From Vreelandella zhuhanensis (GTDB lineage Bacteria > Pseudomonadota > Gammaproteobacteria > Pseudomonadales > Halomonadaceae): 64,000 nt of DNA. The notes below the pieces were generated by a model. The model had not been told where the DNA came from, ran no database searches, and was given only the letters and a program-made list of their open reading frames with translations. Numbering within the stretch: position 1 is the stretch's first letter; each line of letters begins with the position of its first letter. The stretch lies in assembly GCF_009793355.1 (NCBI RefSeq), contig NZ_WTKP01000003.1:186001-250000 (forward strand). The letters run 5' to 3'. Below are positions 55,015-64,000 of the stretch, one piece after another. The position numbers and the translations under genes are program-made.

Positions 55015-55044
55015 GCGCCCGCTTGAAACCGCTCAGGCGGGCGC
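55015..55044. terminator. Hairpin between converging tsdA and dsbG
   Basis: GCGCCCGCTTGA (55015-55026) and TCAGGCGGGCGC (55033-55044) form a 12-bp stem with one G-U pair. The T-tract is poor (TTGCATTT), but the position between convergent genes supports a terminator. Confidence 0.7.
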
Positions 55045-55078
55045 TTGCATTTGAACCATCCTGGCGCGTGTCAGTACG

Positions 55079-55891
55079 TTAATCGGCCTGGGGAGTCGGC
55101 CCGTCCATCATTTCGATCAAGCGCTCTTCATTGGGTACTCCCTGTACCCGGTCGATACGCAAGGTGCCGTTTGCGTTGCGGCGTTGAAAAGCGCTGGTAG
55201 GCGTGGCGAAGAGGCCCAATTCTTCAAACAGCTGATTATTGGCATAAACCTGTTCTTCGATTGCCCGTGGCTGGGCACTGGCCTGGATGGACTGGCCCAT
55301 TTCGCTGTGCTCATACAGGGCTTGCGACGGGTCATCGGCACCTAACAGGGCGGCGGCCTTGCCGGGGCTGTCCGGTTGCAATATGCCCACCATGATGTGG
55401 CGTAGCTGCACCTTGCCGGCGTTTACCCAAGGGCGTGTCTGCTCCCAGAATTTCTGGCAATAGGGGCAGTTGGCGTCGGTAAAGGTATAGATCACGCGCG
55501 GGGCATCACGCTCGCCATCCTGAATCCAGTGGCTGTCTTCCAATGCCTGCCATGTCTGGGCTTCCAATGGGGCGCGAACGTGTTCATCCAGCTGTGGCTC
55601 GGTCAGGTTGGTACCTTCGTCATCCATCAGCGTACCCAGTACCGCATGCTCGCCATCCGGGGTCAGGTAGATCGCCATTTCACGCCCCTGGGTGCTGGCG
55701 CCAAAGCCGCGCATGCCGCCGGGCGCCTCGAACTGGCCGTGAATTTCCATGCCCTGGTCGGCTAATGCCTGTATCGGTGCGGGCAATGGTTCGGCGGCCT
55801 GGGCAAGGCTGCCCATGGCCAGTGAAACGCCGGCCAGGGCGGGCAGGGCGAATCGCTTGCGGAGACGTAAGGCGATGGGCGGTAATGACAT
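55079..55891 (-). CDS. dsbG: Thiol:disulfide interchange protein DsbG
   Basis: A 270-residue periplasmic thioredoxin-fold protein with a signal peptide (about 1-33), an N-terminal dimerisation domain and a C-terminal catalytic domain. The active site is CPYC at 142-145 in FTDANCPYCQKFW, and the cis-proline loop is FATPTSAF. DsbG keeps single cysteines reduced, for example against sulfenylation. It faces the tsdBA genes and reads away from the GH13 gene's end. A link to cysteine chemistry of the sulfur enzymes is possible but not shown. Confidence 0.9.
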   Translation of the reverse strand: MSLPPIALRLRKRFALPALAGVSLAMGSLAQAAEPLPAPIQALADQGMEIHGQFEAPGGMRGFGASTQGREMAIYLTPDGEHAVLGTLMDDEGTNLTEPQLDEHVRAPLEAQTWQALEDSHWIQDGERDAPRVIYTFTDANCPYCQKFWEQTRPWVNAGKVQLRHIMVGILQPDSPGKAAALLGADDPSQALYEHSEMGQSIQASAQPRAIEEQVYANNQLFEELGLFATPTSAFQRRNANGTLRIDRVQGVPNEERLIEMMDGPTPQAD

Positions 55892-55983
55892 GAGATTCCT
55901 CGTTGGGGTAATGATTATGGCGGCATCTTCTCATGAGTTTATTATCAGGGTATGAGTTCCATGACGTATCAGTCATTTTCTTC

Positions 55984-57735
55984 TTAATCACTCACCAGCC
56001 AGCGAATGGCGTAGGGCGGCAATGGCGTGTCGGCCGACCAGGCTGGAGAATCCGGGTCGATTGAGTGCCACTGGCCTTGGCTGAGCCGCATGCTCAATGT
56101 CTCGCCGCCCTGATTCAGATCGAACGGCCGGTCGGTGACGTTATACAGTGCCAGTAGGCGACGGCCATCGGCCATCGGGCCGCGTTCGATAACCAGTAGC
56201 TCGTTGGGCGCGGGAAGCACCCGCTGCGGGGCGCTGGGATGAAAGCAGGGCTCCTCGCGGCGCTGTTCAAGCAAGCGGTTGAGTGCGGTAAATACCTTAT
56301 GGGTAGGCGTCGTGGCGCTGTCCAGCAGAGGTTCCAGTTCCTTGAGCTGCCAGCGACGGCGGTTGATCGAACGTAGCCTGCCGCTGCGCTCCACGCCTTC
56401 CAGGTCGTTGGGGGTGGCGGTCAGGCTGTGCAGATAGAGCGCGGGAATCCCCTGCAAGCCGAGCATGATGGCTTGGCTGCATAGAAAGCGTGCCACCTGC
56501 CAAGGGTCGGCGCCTCGATGGGTGCCTTGCATGGCTTCAAACCAGGTGATGTTGATTTCATAGGGAATGTCGCCGCCTTCGGGGTTGCTGCGCATGCTGA
56601 CAAATCCGCCGAAACGGTGCATCAATTCCAGCAGGGCATCGCGTTCGTGGTCGGGCAATAGGCCTTCCAGCGGGCGCACGCCGATGCCGTCATGGCTGGC
56701 GGTAAAATTGAGGTAGGTGCAGGAAGGCGGCAGGGGCGGCAAGCTTTTCAACCAGTCGCGCAGTGTTCCGGCTTCGCCGCGGGTCAGGGTATGCAGCAGC
56801 AAGGGCGGCAAGGTGAACTGATAGATCATATGGGCTTCATCCGGCTCGCCGCTGGCCGTGCGCTCGAGGCCGAAATAGCTCATGTTTTCGGTGTGCGGCA
56901 CGTTGGTTTCGGTCACCACTAAGGTGCCGGGAGCGACGTGGTCCACCAGGGCGCGCAGTAGGCGAACCACCGTATGGGTTTCCGGTAGATGGACGCAGGA
57001 GGTGCCCAGGCGTTTCCAGAGAAAGGCGATGGCATCCAGGCGAATGATGCGCGCGCCCTGTTTCAGGTAGAACAATAGAATGTCGACGAATTCCAGCAGC
57101 ACATCCGGGTTGGCGAAGTTGAGGTCGATCTGGTCGTCGGAAAAGGTGGCCCAAAGATGCCGGGTACCGCGCCGCGTGGCAACAGGCATCATCAGTGGCG
57201 TGCTGCGGGGTCGCACGACCTGAGATAAATCGGTCTCGGGCTCGAGTTCCAGGAAGTAGTCGCGCCCCGGCAAGCTATCGCTGAGATAATCGACGAACCA
57301 CAGCGATTCCCGGGAGATGTGGTTGAGAATCAGGTCCACCATCACATCGTAGTGCTCGGCCAGGGCGCGGATATGCGACCAGTCGCCGAGTGCTGGATCA
57401 ACTTCCCGGTAATCGATCACCGAAAAGCCATCGTCGCTGCTCCAGGGAAAGAACGGCAGAAGGTGAACGCCGCTGATGCGCTGGCCCAGGCGTTGTCGGA
57501 TAAACACTTCCAGCACCTCGAGCGGTGGGCGTGGCTCATCGACGATCGAGTCACCGTAACTGATCAGCCAGAGATCCTTTTCGCTCCAGGTGGGAGCGGC
57601 TTGTTGAACGTTCGGGCTTTCTTGAGTGTTCTGGTACTTTTGAACAAGGCGCTGCAGGCGTCGCAGCACTTCGTCGGCATCAGGGCCGTAAAGATGAGTC
57701 AAGTACTGGTGGGCGTTGGTATCAAAGGCTGACAT
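55984..57735 (-). CDS. GH13 sugar phosphorylase, probable glucosylglycerate phosphorylase
   Basis: A 583-residue enzyme of the sucrose phosphorylase group (GH13_18). Catalytic nucleophile Asp234 in RIIRLDAIAFLWK and acid/base Glu276 in LVVTETNVPH are visible; the third Asp is in FTASHDGIGVRP. Also VHLLPFFPWSSDDGFSVIDY and LILNHIS. The group includes sucrose, sucrose-6-phosphate and glucosylglycerate phosphorylases. With gpgS/gpgP 6 kb away, glucosylglycerate is the likely substrate, giving glucose-1-phosphate and glycerate. No signal peptide, so cytoplasmic. It is divergent from nrdR. Confidence 0.88.
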   Translation of the reverse strand: MSAFDTNAHQYLTHLYGPDADEVLRRLQRLVQKYQNTQESPNVQQAAPTWSEKDLWLISYGDSIVDEPRPPLEVLEVFIRQRLGQRISGVHLLPFFPWSSDDGFSVIDYREVDPALGDWSHIRALAEHYDVMVDLILNHISRESLWFVDYLSDSLPGRDYFLELEPETDLSQVVRPRSTPLMMPVATRRGTRHLWATFSDDQIDLNFANPDVLLEFVDILLFYLKQGARIIRLDAIAFLWKRLGTSCVHLPETHTVVRLLRALVDHVAPGTLVVTETNVPHTENMSYFGLERTASGEPDEAHMIYQFTLPPLLLHTLTRGEAGTLRDWLKSLPPLPPSCTYLNFTASHDGIGVRPLEGLLPDHERDALLELMHRFGGFVSMRSNPEGGDIPYEINITWFEAMQGTHRGADPWQVARFLCSQAIMLGLQGIPALYLHSLTATPNDLEGVERSGRLRSINRRRWQLKELEPLLDSATTPTHKVFTALNRLLEQRREEPCFHPSAPQRVLPAPNELLVIERGPMADGRRLLALYNVTDRPFDLNQGGETLSMRLSQGQWHSIDPDSPAWSADTPLPPYAIRWLVSD

Positions 57736-57863
57736 GGGGAGACTCCCGCATAAACAGATGCCACAGACACTGCAGCTTCTAGGCCAAATCGTTACAATGA
57801 GAAAATAAATCGCTTACTCGCGCTCGCGTATCGGGCTCGGGTCTACAACAGGTTGTGATTCTC

Positions 57864-58325
57864 ATGCATTGCCCTTTTTGTGGTGCCAACGACACTCGAG
57901 TGACGGATTCGCGCCTGGTGGTGGACGGCGACCAGGTACGCCGACGCCGCCAATGTGCCAATTGTAGCGAGCGTTTTACCACTTATGAAACCGCCGAGCT
58001 GGTAATGCCGCGGGTGGTTAAGTCCGATGGCTCGCGAGAAACCTTTGATGAAGCCAAGCTGCGTGGGGGAATGCTGCGGGCGCTGGAAAAACGTCCGGTG
58101 AGCGCGGAGGATATCGAGGCGGCGGTGGAACGTATCCGCCAGACCCTGCGCGCCCGAGGCGAACGCGAGGTTCAGGCGCGGGATGTGGGCGAAACGGTGA
58201 TGCAGACTCTCAAGCAATTGGATCAGGTGGCGTACATTCGCTTTGCCTCGGTGTATCGGAAATTTCAGGATCTGGACGAATTTCGCGCTGAAATCGACCG
58301 GATTACTCAGGAGCCGCAATCTTGA
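57864..58325 (+). CDS. nrdR: Transcriptional repressor NrdR
   Basis: Zinc-finger and ATP-cone repressor of ribonucleotide reductase genes. 153 residues, normal length. Zinc ligands are in MHCPFCG (Cys3, Cys6) and RRQCANC (Cys31, Cys34); the ATP-cone spans about 46-140 with [20 protein letters not shown]. The family N-terminus sets the start at 57864 rather than at GTG 57855. It heads the riboflavin genes, a common arrangement. Confidence 0.97.
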   Translation: MHCPFCGANDTRVTDSRLVVDGDQVRRRRQCANCSERFTTYETAELVMPRVVKSDGSRETFDEAKLRGGMLRALEKRPVSAEDIEAAVERIRQTLRARGEREVQARDVGETVMQTLKQLDQVAYIRFASVYRKFQDLDEFRAEIDRITQEPQS

Positions 58326-59494
58326 TCGGCCCGCAGACGGCCTCCGGCCTGGATCATCGCTTTATGGCGCGGGCCTTGGTGCTGGCGCGACGCGGGCTCT
58401 ATACCACCGACCCCAACCCGCGAGTGGGCTGCGTTCTGGTGCGTGACGGAAACATCGTGGGAGAGGGCTGGCATGAACAGGCCGGAGAGCCGCATGCCGA
58501 AATTCATGCATTGAGGGTGGCCGGTTCAGCGGCACCGGGTGCTACGGCTTACGTCACGCTTGAGCCTTGTTCTCATCATGGGCGCACCGGCCCCTGTGCC
58601 TTGGCGCTGCGCGATGCGGGCGTGACACGGGTGGTGGTAGCCATGGTCGACCCCAACCCTCAGGTAGCCGGCCAAGGGGTGGCACTGTTGGAAAAAGCCG
58701 GTATCGAGGTCATGGTGGGCCTGCTTGAAGAGGATGCCGAGAGGCTCAACCCGGGCTTCATTTCGCGCATGCGCCGCGGTCGGCCGTTCGTGCGCTTGAA
58801 AATGGCCATGAGCCTGGATGGTCGTACGGCCATGGGCTCCGGTGAATCGCAGTGGATTACCGGCCCTGAAGCCCGTACCCAGGTGCAGCGGCTGAGAGCA
58901 CGTTCGAGTGCCATCATGAGCGGCGTGGAATCGATCATCATGGATGATGCGCGGCTCACCCTGCGTGCCGAGCAACTCAAGCTGGACGAGGCCGAGCGTA
59001 TCGTCCGCCGCCAGCCGCTGCGGGTCATTCTGGATTCCCGGTTGCGCCTGCCCCTGACGGCGGCTTGCTTGCAAGAACCCGGGCATACCCTGGTGGTGAC
59101 CGTTCCCGACCATGACCTGGAAAAATGTCGGCGCCTGGAAAATGCCGGTGCGCAAGTGCTGGCCCTGGCGGCGGGAGAGGATGGCCGCATCAGCTTGCCT
59201 TCCTTGTTACGCTGGTTGGCGGAAAACCGTCAGGTCAACGAATTGTTGCTGGAAACCGGCGCTACGCTGGCCGGTGCCATGTTGAATGCCGAACTCGTCG
59301 ATGAAATGCAGCTATTCGTCGCTCCCACCTTGCTGGGAGGCGACGCCCGGGCGCTGTTTGCCCTGCCGGGACTTGCGCTGATGGCCGATCAGCGGCGCCT
59401 GGTAATTCATGACATGCGGGCAGTGGGGCGCGACTGGCGGATTATCGCCACGCCCGAGCCGACTAGCGCCACAGGCGATACCAAGGTACCCTGA
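58322..59494 (+). CDS. ribD: Bifunctional pyrimidine deaminase / reductase RibD
   Basis: Deaminates and then reduces the riboflavin precursor from GTP. 390 residues: deaminase domain (about 10-150) with zinc ligands in HAEIHAL and [13 protein letters not shown], then the reductase domain (about 160-385) with [14 protein letters not shown] and [19 protein letters not shown]. The start is a TTG at 58322 that overlaps the nrdR stop, supported by CAGGAG upstream and by the DHRFMARAL block preceding the first ATG (58364). Confidence 0.95.
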   Translation: MIGPQTASGLDHRFMARALVLARRGLYTTDPNPRVGCVLVRDGNIVGEGWHEQAGEPHAEIHALRVAGSAAPGATAYVTLEPCSHHGRTGPCALALRDAGVTRVVVAMVDPNPQVAGQGVALLEKAGIEVMVGLLEEDAERLNPGFISRMRRGRPFVRLKMAMSLDGRTAMGSGESQWITGPEARTQVQRLRARSSAIMSGVESIIMDDARLTLRAEQLKLDEAERIVRRQPLRVILDSRLRLPLTAACLQEPGHTLVVTVPDHDLEKCRRLENAGAQVLALAAGEDGRISLPSLLRWLAENRQVNELLLETGATLAGAMLNAELVDEMQLFVAPTLLGGDARALFALPGLALMADQRRLVIHDMRAVGRDWRIIATPEPTSATGDTKVP

Positions 59495-59539
59495 CGCGCG
59501 AAATCGCACGTAATGCGAAGCATATTTTCTGGAGATTCC

Positions 59540-60697
59540 ATGGTGCAATCCTCCTCTGGGGGCCTGGCCCCCATCGCTGACCTGGTCGAGGATATTCGGC
59601 AGGGCAAGATGGTTATCCTCATGGACGATGAGGATCGGGAGAACGAAGGCGATATCATCATGGCTGCCGAAAAGGTCAAGGCCGAGCATATCAACTTCAT
59701 GGCTCGTTTCGCCCGTGGCCTTATCTGCTTGCCGATGACCCGCAAGCGTTGTGAACAGCTCAAACTGCCATTGATGGTACGCGACAACGAGTCGGGTTTC
59801 GGGACCAAATTCACGCTGTCCATCGAGGCCACCGAAGGGGTGACCACGGGGATTTCCGCAGCCGATAGAGCGCGTACCGTGCAGGCGGCGGTTGCGCCTG
59901 GCGCGCGAGCCGAGGATATCGTTCAGCCGGGGCATATCTTTCCGCTGATGGCCGAACCCGGTGGCGTGCTAAGGCGTGCCGGGCATACCGAAGCTGCCTG
60001 TGACCTGGCGGCGTTGGCCGGCTGTGACCCGAGTGGCGTTATCTGCGAAATCATGAACGATGACGGCAGCATGGCGCGCCGCCCGGAACTCGAGGTCTTC
60101 GCCGCCGAATACGGCATCAAGATGGGCACCATTGCCGACTTGATTCATTACCGCATCGTCAATGAGCAGACCATCGATCATCTGGAAGCGACTCCCGTCT
60201 CGACCATTCATGGCGACCTGATGTTGCACGTCTTCCGTGACCGCATTCAAGGCGCGCATCATCTGGCCCTGGTGAAAGGCCAGCCACAGCCGGAGCAGCC
60301 CACAACCGTGCGCGTTCATCTGGCGGATACCCTGCGAGATCTGCTGGGGCTGCTCAAGGACGATGGGCACCGTTGGGATGGCCATCGCGCTCTGGACGAG
60401 ATCGCTGCGGCGGAAAATGGTGTCTTCGTGTTGATCGACGACGGTCGCCCGCGCCGCGATCTCAAGGATCAGCTGGATGTCTTTCTGGAGCGCGTGCGCG
60501 TGCCTCGCACCAGCGACTCCGATGGCGCCGGCAATTACCTGACTATCGGCACCGGTTCGCAGATATTGCGCCACCTGGGGGTGGGCAAGATGCGGCTGTT
60601 GAGTTCTCCGTGGAAATTCTCGGCACTTTCGGGCTTTGACCTGGAAGTGGTGGATCGTCTGGGGCCGAACGATCCGGCACCCGAGCAACCCTCTTGA
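59540..60697 (+). CDS. ribBA: 3,4-dihydroxy-2-butanone-4-phosphate synthase with degenerate GTP cyclohydrolase II domain
   Basis: Makes 3,4-dihydroxybutanone phosphate from ribulose-5-phosphate. The N-terminal RibB domain (1-200) is intact, with [11 protein letters not shown] (28-38), [14 protein letters not shown] and the GHTEAACDL histidine. The C-terminal RibA-like domain (about 205-385) has no cysteine at all, so the three zinc ligands of GTP cyclohydrolase II are missing. It therefore probably lacks that activity, and a separate RibA must exist. The start at 59540 follows GGAGA. The domain may serve a structural or regulatory role. Confidence 0.94.
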   Translation: MVQSSSGGLAPIADLVEDIRQGKMVILMDDEDRENEGDIIMAAEKVKAEHINFMARFARGLICLPMTRKRCEQLKLPLMVRDNESGFGTKFTLSIEATEGVTTGISAADRARTVQAAVAPGARAEDIVQPGHIFPLMAEPGGVLRRAGHTEAACDLAALAGCDPSGVICEIMNDDGSMARRPELEVFAAEYGIKMGTIADLIHYRIVNEQTIDHLEATPVSTIHGDLMLHVFRDRIQGAHHLALVKGQPQPEQPTTVRVHLADTLRDLLGLLKDDGHRWDGHRALDEIAAAENGVFVLIDDGRPRRDLKDQLDVFLERVRVPRTSDSDGAGNYLTIGTGSQILRHLGVGKMRLLSSPWKFSALSGFDLEVVDRLGPNDPAPEQPS

Positions 60698-60711
60698 GCA
60701 GGAATCAATTG

Positions 60712-61200
60712 ATGCAACCCCTTTCCCAAATCGAAGGTAGTTTTGTTGATGTGAATGGCCGCTACGTGATCGTGGTAGGTCGATTCAATCATCACGTGGT
60801 GGATAGCCTGGTGGAAGGCGCCGTGGATAGCCTGGTGCGTCACGGTGTTGATTCTGAAAATATCGACCTGGTCCATGTGCCCGGTGCCTGGGAGCTGCCG
60901 TTGGCGGTCAAGCGCGTACTGAAGGTGGTCAAGCCGGACGCAGTGATTGCCTTGGGCGCGGTGATCCGCGGGGGTACGCCGCACTTTGAATATGTCGCGG
61001 GTGGCTGTAATACGGCGATGAACAACCTGCAGCTGGAGTTCGAAACCCCGGTGGCCAACGGTGTGCTGACGGTTGAATCCATCGAGCAAGCTATCGAGCG
61101 TGCTGGCACCAAGGCCGGCAACAAGGGCACCGAGGCAGCCATGGCGGCCATGGAAATGGTCTCACTGCTGCGCGCCTTGGGCCCTGGAGTCGAACGATGA
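60712..61200 (+). CDS. ribH: 6,7-dimethyl-8-ribityllumazine synthase RibH
   Basis: Penultimate step of riboflavin synthesis; assembles as pentamers or larger shells. 162 residues: [51 protein letters not shown] with catalytic His, and [20 protein letters not shown] 60712 with AGGAA upstream is preferred over a TTG at 60694 that overlaps ribBA. No gene for riboflavin synthase is found between ribD and ribH. Confidence 0.97.
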   Translation: MQPLSQIEGSFVDVNGRYVIVVGRFNHHVVDSLVEGAVDSLVRHGVDSENIDLVHVPGAWELPLAVKRVLKVVKPDAVIALGAVIRGGTPHFEYVAGGCNTAMNNLQLEFETPVANGVLTVESIEQAIERAGTKAGNKGTEAAMAAMEMVSLLRALGPGVER

Positions 61201-61700
61201 ACGAGCCTCGTGCGAACAAGTCTTCCGCGGCAAAGCAGGCGCGCCATGCCGCGCGTGAGCTGGCCGTACAAGGGCTTTATCAGTGGGCGATGACCGGCAA
61301 GTCGATGACCACCGTCGAAGCCGAATTTCGCAGCCAATTGCCCGACGATGACATGGAAGATCATGAGAACTGGGCCAAGGTGATGCAAATTGCCGATATG
61401 GCTCTGTTCCATGAGCTGCTGCACAACACGGCACGCTTCAAGGGTGAATTGGACGCGGCCATTGCGCCACTGCTTGACCGTCGCCTGGTGGACCTGGATG
61501 GTGTGGAGCTGGCCATCCTGCGTCTGGGTGCCTACGAGCTCTCGCGTCGAATGGAAGTGCCGTATCGCGTGGTGATCAACGAAGGGGTGGAGCTGGCCAA
61601 GTCATTCGGCGCCACCGACGGGCACAAGTACGTCAACGGTATTCTTGACAAGCTGGCCAGTCGCCTGCGCAGTGCCGAGGTCAGCGCCCGTCGGCGCTGA
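61197..61700 (+). CDS. nusB: Transcription antitermination protein NusB
   Basis: Joins NusE (S10) on boxA of rRNA leaders to prevent early termination. 167 residues, all-helical; [16 protein letters not shown] starts the fold, [20 protein letters not shown] and [21 protein letters not shown] close it. It overlaps ribH by four bases, the usual ribH-nusB coupling. Confidence 0.97.
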   Translation: MNEPRANKSSAAKQARHAARELAVQGLYQWAMTGKSMTTVEAEFRSQLPDDDMEDHENWAKVMQIADMALFHELLHNTARFKGELDAAIAPLLDRRLVDLDGVELAILRLGAYELSRRMEVPYRVVINEGVELAKSFGATDGHKYVNGILDKLASRLRSAEVSARRR

Positions 61701-61723
61701 GTCGCCATCTGCGAGGGACTTCT

Positions 61724-62698
61724 GTGGTTGCCGAGTTCGATCTGATACGTCGTTATTTTACTACGTCAACGGCGGATGCCGCAGCCGGCGTTTGTCTGGG
61801 AGTGGGCGACGATGCTGCCTTGCTGGCGCCGGCTTCCGGGCATCAGTTAGTGGTCAGCGTGGATACCTCAGTGGTGAATGTTCACTTCCCTGCAGAGGCC
61901 CCGGCGCGGGCAATCGGCCACCGCGCCCTGGCCGTGGCGCTGAGTGACCTGGCGGCCATGGGCGCCAGGTCGCGCTGGTGTTTCATGGCTTTGACACTCG
62001 ATCAACATTCAGCCCCGTTAAGCGGTGAAAGCGATGCCTGGCTTGCTGACTACGCCGAAGGCTTTCTATCACTGTGCCGCGAGAGCAACAGCGTGCTGGC
62101 GGGTGGAGACGTCACTAGCGGGCAGCTGACCATCGGCGTTACCGTGATGGGAGAGGTGCTCGACGGCCAGGCAATCACGCGCCGGGGAGCCAGGGCGGAT
62201 GACCTGATTGCGGTTACCGGCAGTGTGGGCGGTGGCGCCGGCGGCTTGGCATTATGGCAGCGCGGCGAGCGCGATCTGAGCCACCCTTTGCTCGAACGTT
62301 ATCTTTTACCGCAACCCCGCTTGGCTGCCGGGCAAGCCCTTCGCGGCCTGGCCACGGCGGGAATCGATATTTCCGATGGGCTGCTGGCGGATCTCGGTCA
62401 CCTACGCCGGGCGTCCTGTGTGGGTGCCGTGCTGGCGCCGGAAAGCCTGCCTTTGGCAGCGGGTCTGGAGGACGCCCTGGGTCGAGATGCAGCGATTCAG
62501 GCGGCATTAGGTGGGGGTGACGATTATGAGCTGTTGGTGACGCTGCACAGGACGCAGCTGGATGAGGCGCAACGCCGTCTGGCAGCGGTAGGGCAGACGC
62601 TGACGGTGATCGGTCACTGCCGTGAAGCGCCGGGTATATCAGGCGTTGGCCGGTATGCACGTGATGGCTGGCAGCATTTTTCCGGGGAGACGCCATGA
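61724..62698 (+). CDS. thiL: Thiamine-monophosphate kinase ThiL
   Basis: Phosphorylates thiamine monophosphate to thiamine diphosphate. 324 residues of the PurM-like fold: GVGDDAALLAPASGHQLVVS, SVDTSVVNVHF, AVALSDLAAMGARSRW, AGGDVTSGQLTIGVTV and GIDISDGLLADL. GTG start with GAGGG seven bases upstream. The stop overlaps pgpA (ATGA). Confidence 0.96.
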   Translation: MVAEFDLIRRYFTTSTADAAAGVCLGVGDDAALLAPASGHQLVVSVDTSVVNVHFPAEAPARAIGHRALAVALSDLAAMGARSRWCFMALTLDQHSAPLSGESDAWLADYAEGFLSLCRESNSVLAGGDVTSGQLTIGVTVMGEVLDGQAITRRGARADDLIAVTGSVGGGAGGLALWQRGERDLSHPLLERYLLPQPRLAAGQALRGLATAGIDISDGLLADLGHLRRASCVGAVLAPESLPLAAGLEDALGRDAAIQAALGGGDDYELLVTLHRTQLDEAQRRLAAVGQTLTVIGHCREAPGISGVGRYARDGWQHFSGETP

Positions 62699-63168
62699 AC
62701 CGTGCACCTGCAAGCGTATGGCGCCGCCCGACGCATTTCTTTGCCTTCGGCCTGGGGAGTGGCGCCGCCCCTTGGGCGCCGGGCACCTTTGGTACCTTGG
62801 CTGCGATTCCATTCTATTGGCTGATGACCGATTTACCACTAGGCTGGTATTTAATGCTGTCATTTGCCGCTTTTGTGGTGGGTGTCTGGCTATGTGAGAA
62901 AACGTCACGCGATCTCGGGGTTCACGATCACTCCGGGATTGTCTGGGATGAATTCGTAGGCTACTGGATCACCATGGCGGCGGTGCCGTTTTCCTGGGAG
63001 GCCGCCTTGTGGGGGTTCGTGGTGTTTCGTATTTTCGACGTCTTCAAACCCTGGCCGATTCGCTGGGCTGACCGTCGAGTGGCTGGAGGCTTCGGCATCA
63101 TGATCGATGATGTGATGGCGGGCGTTTATGCCTGGAGCACCATGCACTTGTGGTTCTGGCTGCATTGA
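62695..63168 (+). CDS. pgpA: Phosphatidylglycerophosphatase A PgpA
   Basis: Dephosphorylates phosphatidylglycerophosphate in the inner membrane. 157 residues with about four helices and the family blocks FAFGLGSGAAPWAPGTFGTL and WDEFVGYWITM, plus FRIFDVFKPWPIRWADR. The thiL-pgpA pair is the same as in E. coli, joined by an ATGA overlap. Confidence 0.96.
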   Translation: MNRAPASVWRRPTHFFAFGLGSGAAPWAPGTFGTLAAIPFYWLMTDLPLGWYLMLSFAAFVVGVWLCEKTSRDLGVHDHSGIVWDEFVGYWITMAAVPFSWEAALWGFVVFRIFDVFKPWPIRWADRRVAGGFGIMIDDVMAGVYAWSTMHLWFWLH

Positions 63169-63188
63169 TAGCGGCCGGCTGAGCGCTC

Positions 63189-63211
63189 CCGAATGGTCTC
63201 TTGCCATTCGG
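63189..63211. repeat. Eight-bp inverted repeat after pgpA
   Basis: CCGAATGG and CCATTCGG pair around a short loop. No T-tract follows, so its role as a terminator is doubtful. Confidence 0.4.
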
Positions 63212-63229
63212 CGTCATCCGGGAGGTAGG

Positions 63230-64000
63230 ATGCGCAAGGAACGATTGATCGTACCCGTGCTAGTGGTAGTGGCAGTGGGCTGGGTGGTGGCACAACTACT
63301 TTCCAGCCTGCTTTTCGAACGCAGCCTGCGTCAGTCGCTTGAAGATCTGGAAGCGCGGGGCGAGTGGCGCGTGAACCGCACGGAAAGCCATCAAGGGTGG
63401 TTGAGTTCGCGTGGCCGTTTGATCTTGTCGCCTCTGTTGGGACGCCCTTGGCGTCTTGAAATCACCTATAACGCTCGGCATGGTATTTTCAGCACCGATG
63501 TTCAAGGGACGGTGTTGCCACGACTCGACAGTGCGCTTCAGCAAGCGGTCGGGGAGGTTTCCGCGCCCTCGGTGCCTCGCTGGCAAGGCCGTTATCATAC
63601 CTTGAGCGGGTACAGTGAGCTGCGCCTGGCGCTGGCCCCTTTCGTGATCCAGCAAAGCGGCCGGGAACTGGATGTGCGTGGCGCTCGTTTGCGGTTGGAG
63701 GGGGTGCTGGGAGACTGGCATTTACGCGCCATGCTGGATCAATTGACCCTGACCGACGCTTCCGCCAGTTTGATGCTGGGCCCGGTGGAACTCGCCAGCC
63801 GCTACACTTATATTGAAGACGCCTACCATTTTAACCAGCGCGATCACCTGCACATCGAGTCTCTGGTATTGCAGCACCCGGATCTGCATATGCGCATCCA
63901 GCCGATTGATGTGTATAGCCACATGCACCTGGACGAGCGCGAACTACGTCTGGGTGGTGAGTTGGAACTGGGTGACGTGATATTGCCGGACGAAGCCCCC
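63230..64000 (+). CDS. DUF945/YdgA-like envelope protein (partial, cut by window end)
   Basis: From ATG 63230 (GGGAGG upstream) the frame is open to the window end, 257 codons. It begins MRKERLIVPVLVVVAVGWVV, a signal anchor, followed by a mostly beta-type periplasmic part (YNARHGIFSTDVQGTVLPRL, YTYIEDAYHFNQ). This matches the DUF945 (YdgA-like) family of uncharacterised, anchored envelope proteins of about 450-500 residues. The C-terminal half is missing. Function unknown. Confidence 0.75.
   Translation, partial: MRKERLIVPVLVVVAVGWVVAQLLSSLLFERSLRQSLEDLEARGEWRVNRTESHQGWLSSRGRLILSPLLGRPWRLEITYNARHGIFSTDVQGTVLPRLDSALQQAVGEVSAPSVPRWQGRYHTLSGYSELRLALAPFVIQQSGRELDVRGARLRLEGVLGDWHLRAMLDQLTLTDASASLMLGPVELASRYTYIEDAYHFNQRDHLHIESLVLQHPDLHMRIQPIDVYSHMHLDERELRLGGELELGDVILPDEAP

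Noticed and set aside
59495..59539. FMN riboswitch ahead of the rib genes
   Set aside because: The gap is only 45 bp and shows none of the conserved RFN-element blocks; there is also no room for one before ribD.

Overview
The window looks like chromosomal DNA of a moderately halophilic gammaproteobacterium, most likely Halomonadaceae. This rests on overall gene content and protein style (PhaR, Coq7, EttA, a DcaP-like porin, a PA3496-family small protein, a glucosylglycerate pathway). It was judged by reading, without database searches. No rRNA, tRNA, CRISPR, prophage or intact insertion sequence was seen.

Layout: (1) 1-9192, mostly plus strand: DASH cryptochrome with an operator-like promoter, a DUF3429 membrane protein, a lytic transglycosylase, a retropepsin-like protease, rsmE (minus), phaR, purD, a thioesterase-phosphoribulokinase pair, a HIT protein and coq7. 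(2) 9298-13480, minus strand: ettA, a small acidic protein, a short LOV photoreceptor and an MFS transporter. (3) 13571-21680: SelW-like protein, EamA transporter, the divergent tesA / ABC exporter group, a secreted protein of unknown function and glyA. (4) 21681-40919: a complete surface-polysaccharide locus behind an ops element. It holds Wzz, Wzx, the six pseudaminic acid genes pseBCFGHI, a possible pseudaminyltransferase, a polymerase candidate, two GT2 transferases, rfbBACD for dTDP-rhamnose, a WcaJ-type initiating transferase and an O-antigen ligase-like protein. (5) 41036-47586: cysQ, then a repeat-rich accessory patch with a radC remnant, an Rpn-family nuclease and a five-unit tandem array of about 110-bp repeats, then a beta-CASP ribonuclease-like protein, a porin and a candidate small RNA. 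(6) 47587-57735: glucosyl-3-phosphoglycerate phosphatase and synthase, a sulfur group (DUF2892, two YeeE/YedE halves, a two-component system, TsdB/TsdA-like cytochromes, DsbG), and a GH13 sugar phosphorylase that probably degrades glucosylglycerate. (7) 57864-64000: nrdR-ribD-ribBA-ribH-nusB-thiL-pgpA, then a DUF945-like gene cut by the window end.

Several groups appear to act together. The polysaccharide locus could make, activate, transfer, polymerise, flip and ligate a pseudaminic acid- and rhamnose-containing glycan. The gpgS/gpgP pair and the GH13 enzyme form a likely make-and-recycle pair for the compatible solute glucosylglycerate. The cytochrome pair, transporter halves and two-component system point to thiosulfate or related sulfur handling in the periplasm. 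The cryptochrome and LOV protein are two separate flavin photoreceptors in the first 12 kb.
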